From Kineosporia aurantiaca JCM 3230 (GTDB lineage: Bacteria; Actinomycetota; Actinomycetes; Actinomycetales; Kineosporiaceae): DNA of 64,000 nt. The stretch covers positions 1 to 64,000 of the forward strand of contig JODP01000006.1 of assembly GCA_000719025.1 (NCBI GenBank), read 5' to 3'. Position numbers and translations under genes: made by a program. Shown in pieces: positions 61,333-64,000 of the stretch (the first letter of the stretch is position 1; the number at the start of each line of letters is the position of its first letter). Under the pieces are notes generated by a model. It worked only from the letters and a program-made list of their open reading frames with translations, searched no databases and was not told where the DNA came from.

Positions 61333-61776
61333 CCGCTCACTCTGGTGCGAGCGGTCTCAGCATGTAAGAAGGCGGCGGGCTCCTAGCCGGAAAAGCGTTA
61401 AGACGACGACTTTCCCGATCTGTCTTAGCAGTTGTGAGGTGAGGCGGCCCCTGGACTCGGCTATCCCTCGTGCAGCCCGGTGTGTGCGGGGACGGCGGCC
61501 GGAACCGTCTTCGTACGCCGTGACAGTTCGTGATCTTGGTGCGTTGGCCAAAAACAGGGCGTCGCCACCGCACCAGGTTCTTGGTTGTGTGGAATCAAGA
61601 GGAAAGAACCTGCGTGCGGGCCGGTATTTAGACGGAACGGAAACTTCCTTGATGGGATGCAACGAAAGTCATCGGGCTGACGTCCAGCGACTGCAGCGTG
61701 ATTCAAGGGCCATCGTGAAGTTCACGCTCCTTCGAGGTACCGGGGCCTGTCGGATGGCCCGCAACGGGAGGCTCAA
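61333..61776. other. intergenic region with one inverted repeat
   Basis: About 440 bases with no supported gene. It contains the inverted repeat at 61574-61612 and the promoter of the lower-GC gene that follows. Confidence 0.45.
61574..61612 (+). promoter_or_regulatory. 9-bp inverted repeat
   Basis: CAGGTTCTT (61574-61582) and AAGAACCTG (61604-61612) with a 21-base spacer. It may be a terminator or an operator for the gene at 61777. Confidence 0.45.
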
Positions 61777-62295
61777 GTGCCTACGAGTGATGCGTGGTCC
61801 AATGTCGCGGCGATTGCCATCGGTTTAGCCGCGATTCTTTCATCGTCTATGCTGACGTGGAGGGCACTGCGGCTGAACCAAACCGCTAACCACTTGCCTA
61901 TCGTGCTAAATCTCTTGGCCCCCCATCGCACCGCAGAATTCCTGACGAAAGAGAAGCATGTCTGGGACAATCTTAAAGATTACGATCCAGCGTTAGGATT
62001 CTCGCGGCTGCCTCCGGCAATAAGAGGCGACGCCATTGAGATTGCCTTGTACTATCAATCTCTTTCTTACGTTTCGCTCTTTGGTCTAGCTGACGGCGAA
62101 TTCATTGCCGTCCAGACCCATTGGCGGCTCGTTAGAACTTGGGATGCGATTGAAGAGCATGTTCGGGGCGAGCGCGTTTTCCGGGGCTCGGAGGATTCAT
62201 TTTTAAATTCTTACGAAATATTTGTGGATAAGATCAGGGAAATGGACATTGCATCTACGTCTCTCAAGTTCACTCATCGCCGGAGCTCACTCTGA
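61777..62295 (+). CDS. single-pass membrane protein, low GC, DUF4760-like layout
   Basis: 172 residues from the GTG at 61777, with GGGAGG five bases upstream. One N-terminal membrane helix (WSNVAAIAIGLAAILSSSML) is followed by a helical cytoplasmic domain: LRLNQTANHLPIVLNLLAPH, WDNLKDYDPALGFSRLPPA, IEIALYYQSLSYVSLFGLAD. The topology and spacing recall DUF4760-type proteins, which is a guess. Base composition is clearly lower in GC (near 50 percent) than all neighbours, with many AT-ending codons, a sign of recent transfer. Function unknown; may be a defence or phage-related membrane protein. Confidence 0.7.
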   Translation: MPTSDAWSNVAAIAIGLAAILSSSMLTWRALRLNQTANHLPIVLNLLAPHRTAEFLTKEKHVWDNLKDYDPALGFSRLPPAIRGDAIEIALYYQSLSYVSLFGLADGEFIAVQTHWRLVRTWDAIEEHVRGERVFRGSEDSFLNSYEIFVDKIREMDIASTSLKFTHRRSSL

Positions 62296-62383
62296 ATTAG
62301 GCCATTGTCATCAATCTTGCTCCTGGCCGAATGCGCATGAGTCTTGAACGGGACCGCATCCTCCAGAGTGGCCGGGCATCGCC

Positions 62384-62662
62384 CTAGCGGAGCTGGTCGC
62401 AAACGTGGATGCAGAGCCTGTCTCCGCGGCGGGCGCTGGAGCGATGCTGCTCCGGTCGACCGCACGGGCCCTTGGCCGGCTTGTCCGGCTCTACGTCGTC
62501 GTCTGGGGCAGCCAAGCGGATCTGGGTTCCGCTGATGCCGACGTCTATGAACCGGTTTCTGTCCCACATCATGTAGACACACCTGCGATGTTGATCGGGA
62601 CGGCTGCTGCGGCGAAGTCTGAGGAAAGATGCAGAGGCTGGCTCGGGATCGGACGCCGGCAT
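62384..62662 (-). pseudogene. broken third copy of the GIY-YIG gene
   Basis: It aligns with the GIY-YIG proteins: MPASDPE, WDRNRFIDVGISGTQIRL, DDDVEPDKPAKGP, EQHRSSARRGDRLCIHVCDQ. A frameshift interrupts the region after residue 9 (the missing stretch LHLSSDFAAAAVPINIAGV is found in another frame), the second motif Tyr is Asp, and the C-terminal 60 residues are gone. A tail of a further copy (QGSAFLNP) survives at about 62721-62745. Confidence 0.8.
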
Positions 62663-62826
62663 GGGGCCAGCCTCGCGATGTCGGCGTCGGCCCTCACCGT
62701 AGTGGCGATCCATCACGGGATCACGGATTCAGGAAGGCCGAACCCTGATGGACTTCTGAGCCGTCCTGCAGTTTCGCCGGCCTCAGAGCAAAAGGCAGGG
62801 GGCGAGATTTCCACCGGGAGGGCAAC

Positions 62827-63084
62827 GTGGACGGCGTCGCCGATGGGCGTTTCGGGTATAAGCCTGAGATGCCGCTAGTCAAGGTCGGGCAGTGGCTAGT
62901 AGCCACGTGCGCGGATGAGCAGGCTTGGTGGCGGCTGCGCCGGCGAGCATGGGACGAGCCTCAGGAATTCCGCCCTAGCTGGTACCTCATCAGCTCGCTC
63001 GGGCAGGAATGGTCATTTTCAGCTTGCCGCAGCTGCCGGTCAGAATCTTGGAAAGGGCCTTCTTTTCGGTCGTGTCGATGCTGA
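62827..63084 (+). other. short ORF upstream of, and antisense to, the HNH gene end
   Basis: 85 residues from a GTG. The first 58 residues (FGYKPEMPLVKVGQWLVATC, DEQAWWRLRRRAWDEP) look like a real beginning, but from 62990 it runs antisense through the HNH gene 3' end. It may be the start of a truncated gene that once continued. Position relative to the HNH tail mirrors the 54433 gene, so both probably arose from the same kind of rearrangement. Confidence 0.35.
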
Positions 63085-63694
63085 GCTTCCACCGATACTT
63101 GATCGCGACCCAGTGGCGAGCGTACGTGCACCGGGCACTCTTGATGGGCAGCCATTCGGCGGGGTCGTCGTCGCTCTTGGTCTGGTTGACCTTGCTGGTC
63201 ACGGCCTCCAGAGTCCACCGGAAGGCGAGATCATTGCCGTAGTGGCTGAGCCGTGCGGACTTCCACTTCCAGGCGCCCGACTTCCACGCCTCGCTGAGCG
63301 CGACGACGTGGTCGATCTCGACGTCGTCGTCATCGGTCCAGGTCTTGTCGTCGTACCAGGAGACCCACTTGCCGGTGTCGACCCAGCAGGGACGGGTGGT
63401 GGAGCTGAAGATGACCGGGACCCGGGACTCCTGCTGGAGGACCTCGGCGCGAGTGTCCTGGCAGTCGCCGTCGGCGTCCGAGGGGTACTGGAACTTGGCT
63501 CGCTTGTAGCCCTTGGTGTGCTCGGCCCGGACGGTGAGCTTGCCCAGGAGGGCCTTGCCGGTGATGGTCTTGGGTTTCGTGAGCGCGGCGTGGGCCGTGG
63601 TGTGCTCGGCGGCCTGGGCGGTCGCAGGGCCGGCGAGCGTGCAAGCCACGACGGCGGCCAGGGCGGCGAGGGCGGTCGTGAGTCTTCGGCGCAT
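62990..63694 (-). CDS. secreted HNH family nuclease
   Basis: 234 residues from the ATG at 63694 (GGAAGGCC upstream). The signal peptide ends near ATAQAAEHT (residue 27). It carries the HNH/DUF1524-type core: DVEIDHVVALSEAWKSGAW, ARLSHYGND, SKVNQTKSDDDPAEWLPI, CTYARHWVAIKYRWKLS. Cysteines (DCQDTR, RPCWVD, ARCTYA, GSCGKL) probably form disulfides outside the cell. Such nucleases degrade extracellular DNA or act as toxins on competitors. Its last 68 bases are duplicated at 54917-54985. Confidence 0.92.
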   Translation of the reverse strand: MRRRLTTALAALAAVVACTLAGPATAQAAEHTTAHAALTKPKTITGKALLGKLTVRAEHTKGYKRAKFQYPSDADGDCQDTRAEVLQQESRVPVIFSSTTRPCWVDTGKWVSWYDDKTWTDDDDVEIDHVVALSEAWKSGAWKWKSARLSHYGNDLAFRWTLEAVTSKVNQTKSDDDPAEWLPIKSARCTYARHWVAIKYRWKLSIDTTEKKALSKILTGSCGKLKMTIPARAS

Positions 63695-64000
63695 CGTCGG
63701 CCTTCCGCGGGGCTGGACTTGTTCGCCGCTGGAGGGCGATCGGGGTCGCATCATGCACAGGGTGGTCACAGGCTGGCAAGACCGAGGAGGGATGGAGTCC
63801 CTGTGCCGCGGTGAGGGGTTTCCGGTGGGTGGTCGTGCTTCCTTGGTCTAGGACTGACGGTCGTTGCGGGGGACGTGGTGCTGGACGGGGAAGTGGTACC
63901 GCCAGCTCTGGTCGCTTGGGGTCCTTCCTTCCTGATCGAGGCGGGCATGCCCCGAAAAGCCTGGTGGGGCCACCTCTGATGTGGTCGGCAGCGTGCCGTC
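63695..64000. other. window end, no gene seen
   Basis: The last 306 bases hold the promoter side of the HNH gene and nothing else I can support. Confidence 0.45.

Noticed and set aside
63766..63948. 60-aa minus-strand open frame at the window end
   Set aside because: Ser/Thr/Pro-rich, no ribosome site, likely noise in the HNH upstream region.

Overview
The window is one high-GC chromosome segment, and GC falls clearly in only a few genes (best example 61777-62295). GTG starts, WXG-sized helical proteins, Tat and Sec signal peptides, a PrsW-type protease, DUF4236, ricin-lectin kinases and an MmyB-like regulator beside a short-chain dehydrogenase all suggest an Actinomycetota organism with filamentous-type gene content. 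Genus cannot be assigned from this sequence. No rRNA, tRNA or CRISPR array was seen.

1-24 kb is mostly ordinary chromosome: an alpha/beta hydrolase running off the left edge, a DHFR-like reductase, a phosphatase, a GntR regulator with ACC deaminase (acdS), small membrane and secreted proteins, a VOC protein, a kinase-like protein and a HAD phosphatase. An MmyB-like regulator sits divergent to a dehydrogenase/NTF2-like/SDR operon and faces a second operon of NTF2-like, SRPBCC-NTF2 and Nudix genes. Then come a PrsW protease, the first copy of a small-protein pair (86 aa helical plus 144 aa) that reappears at 58-60 kb, a three-gene MoxR/VWA operon, an EF-hand hydrolase behind a structured, attenuator-like leader, and cspA. 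The 24.9-27.1 kb stretch is a graveyard of broken genes.

27.1-34.2 kb is a xylan-degradation locus. It encodes a secreted GH30 glucuronoxylanase with a ricin-type lectin domain, a GH10-CBM13-GH62 xylanase/arabinofuranosidase in one chain, and, divergent to them, a single polypeptide joining an ECF sigma factor, a zinc anti-sigma-like motif, a membrane segment and a CBM42 arabinose-binding domain. That protein could sense arabinoxylan fragments outside the cell and drive the neighbouring enzymes.

34.2-48.3 kb holds an SNF2 helicase and a Ser/Thr kinase with an extracellular ricin-lectin tail. The 3' end of the kinase gene recurs as three decayed downstream copies, with unrelated genes lying between the copies: a large KAP-type P-loop NTPase with a macro-like N-terminus, a WcbI-like protein, and an HTH membrane protein. 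An NlpC/P60-like secreted protein with FG-GAP repeats follows.

48.5-64 kb is an accessory, nuclease-rich island: an Mrr-like membrane endonuclease, an EcsC protein, an insertion-sequence remnant, two intact 159-aa GIY-YIG proteins plus decayed copies, a second GIY-YIG-like protein, a secreted HNH nuclease whose 3' tail is also found 8 kb away, and three more members of the 86-aa helical family arranged with the 145-aa family. This repeated helical/145-aa/GIY-YIG gene set and the sigma-CBM42 fusion are the best candidates for under-described systems.
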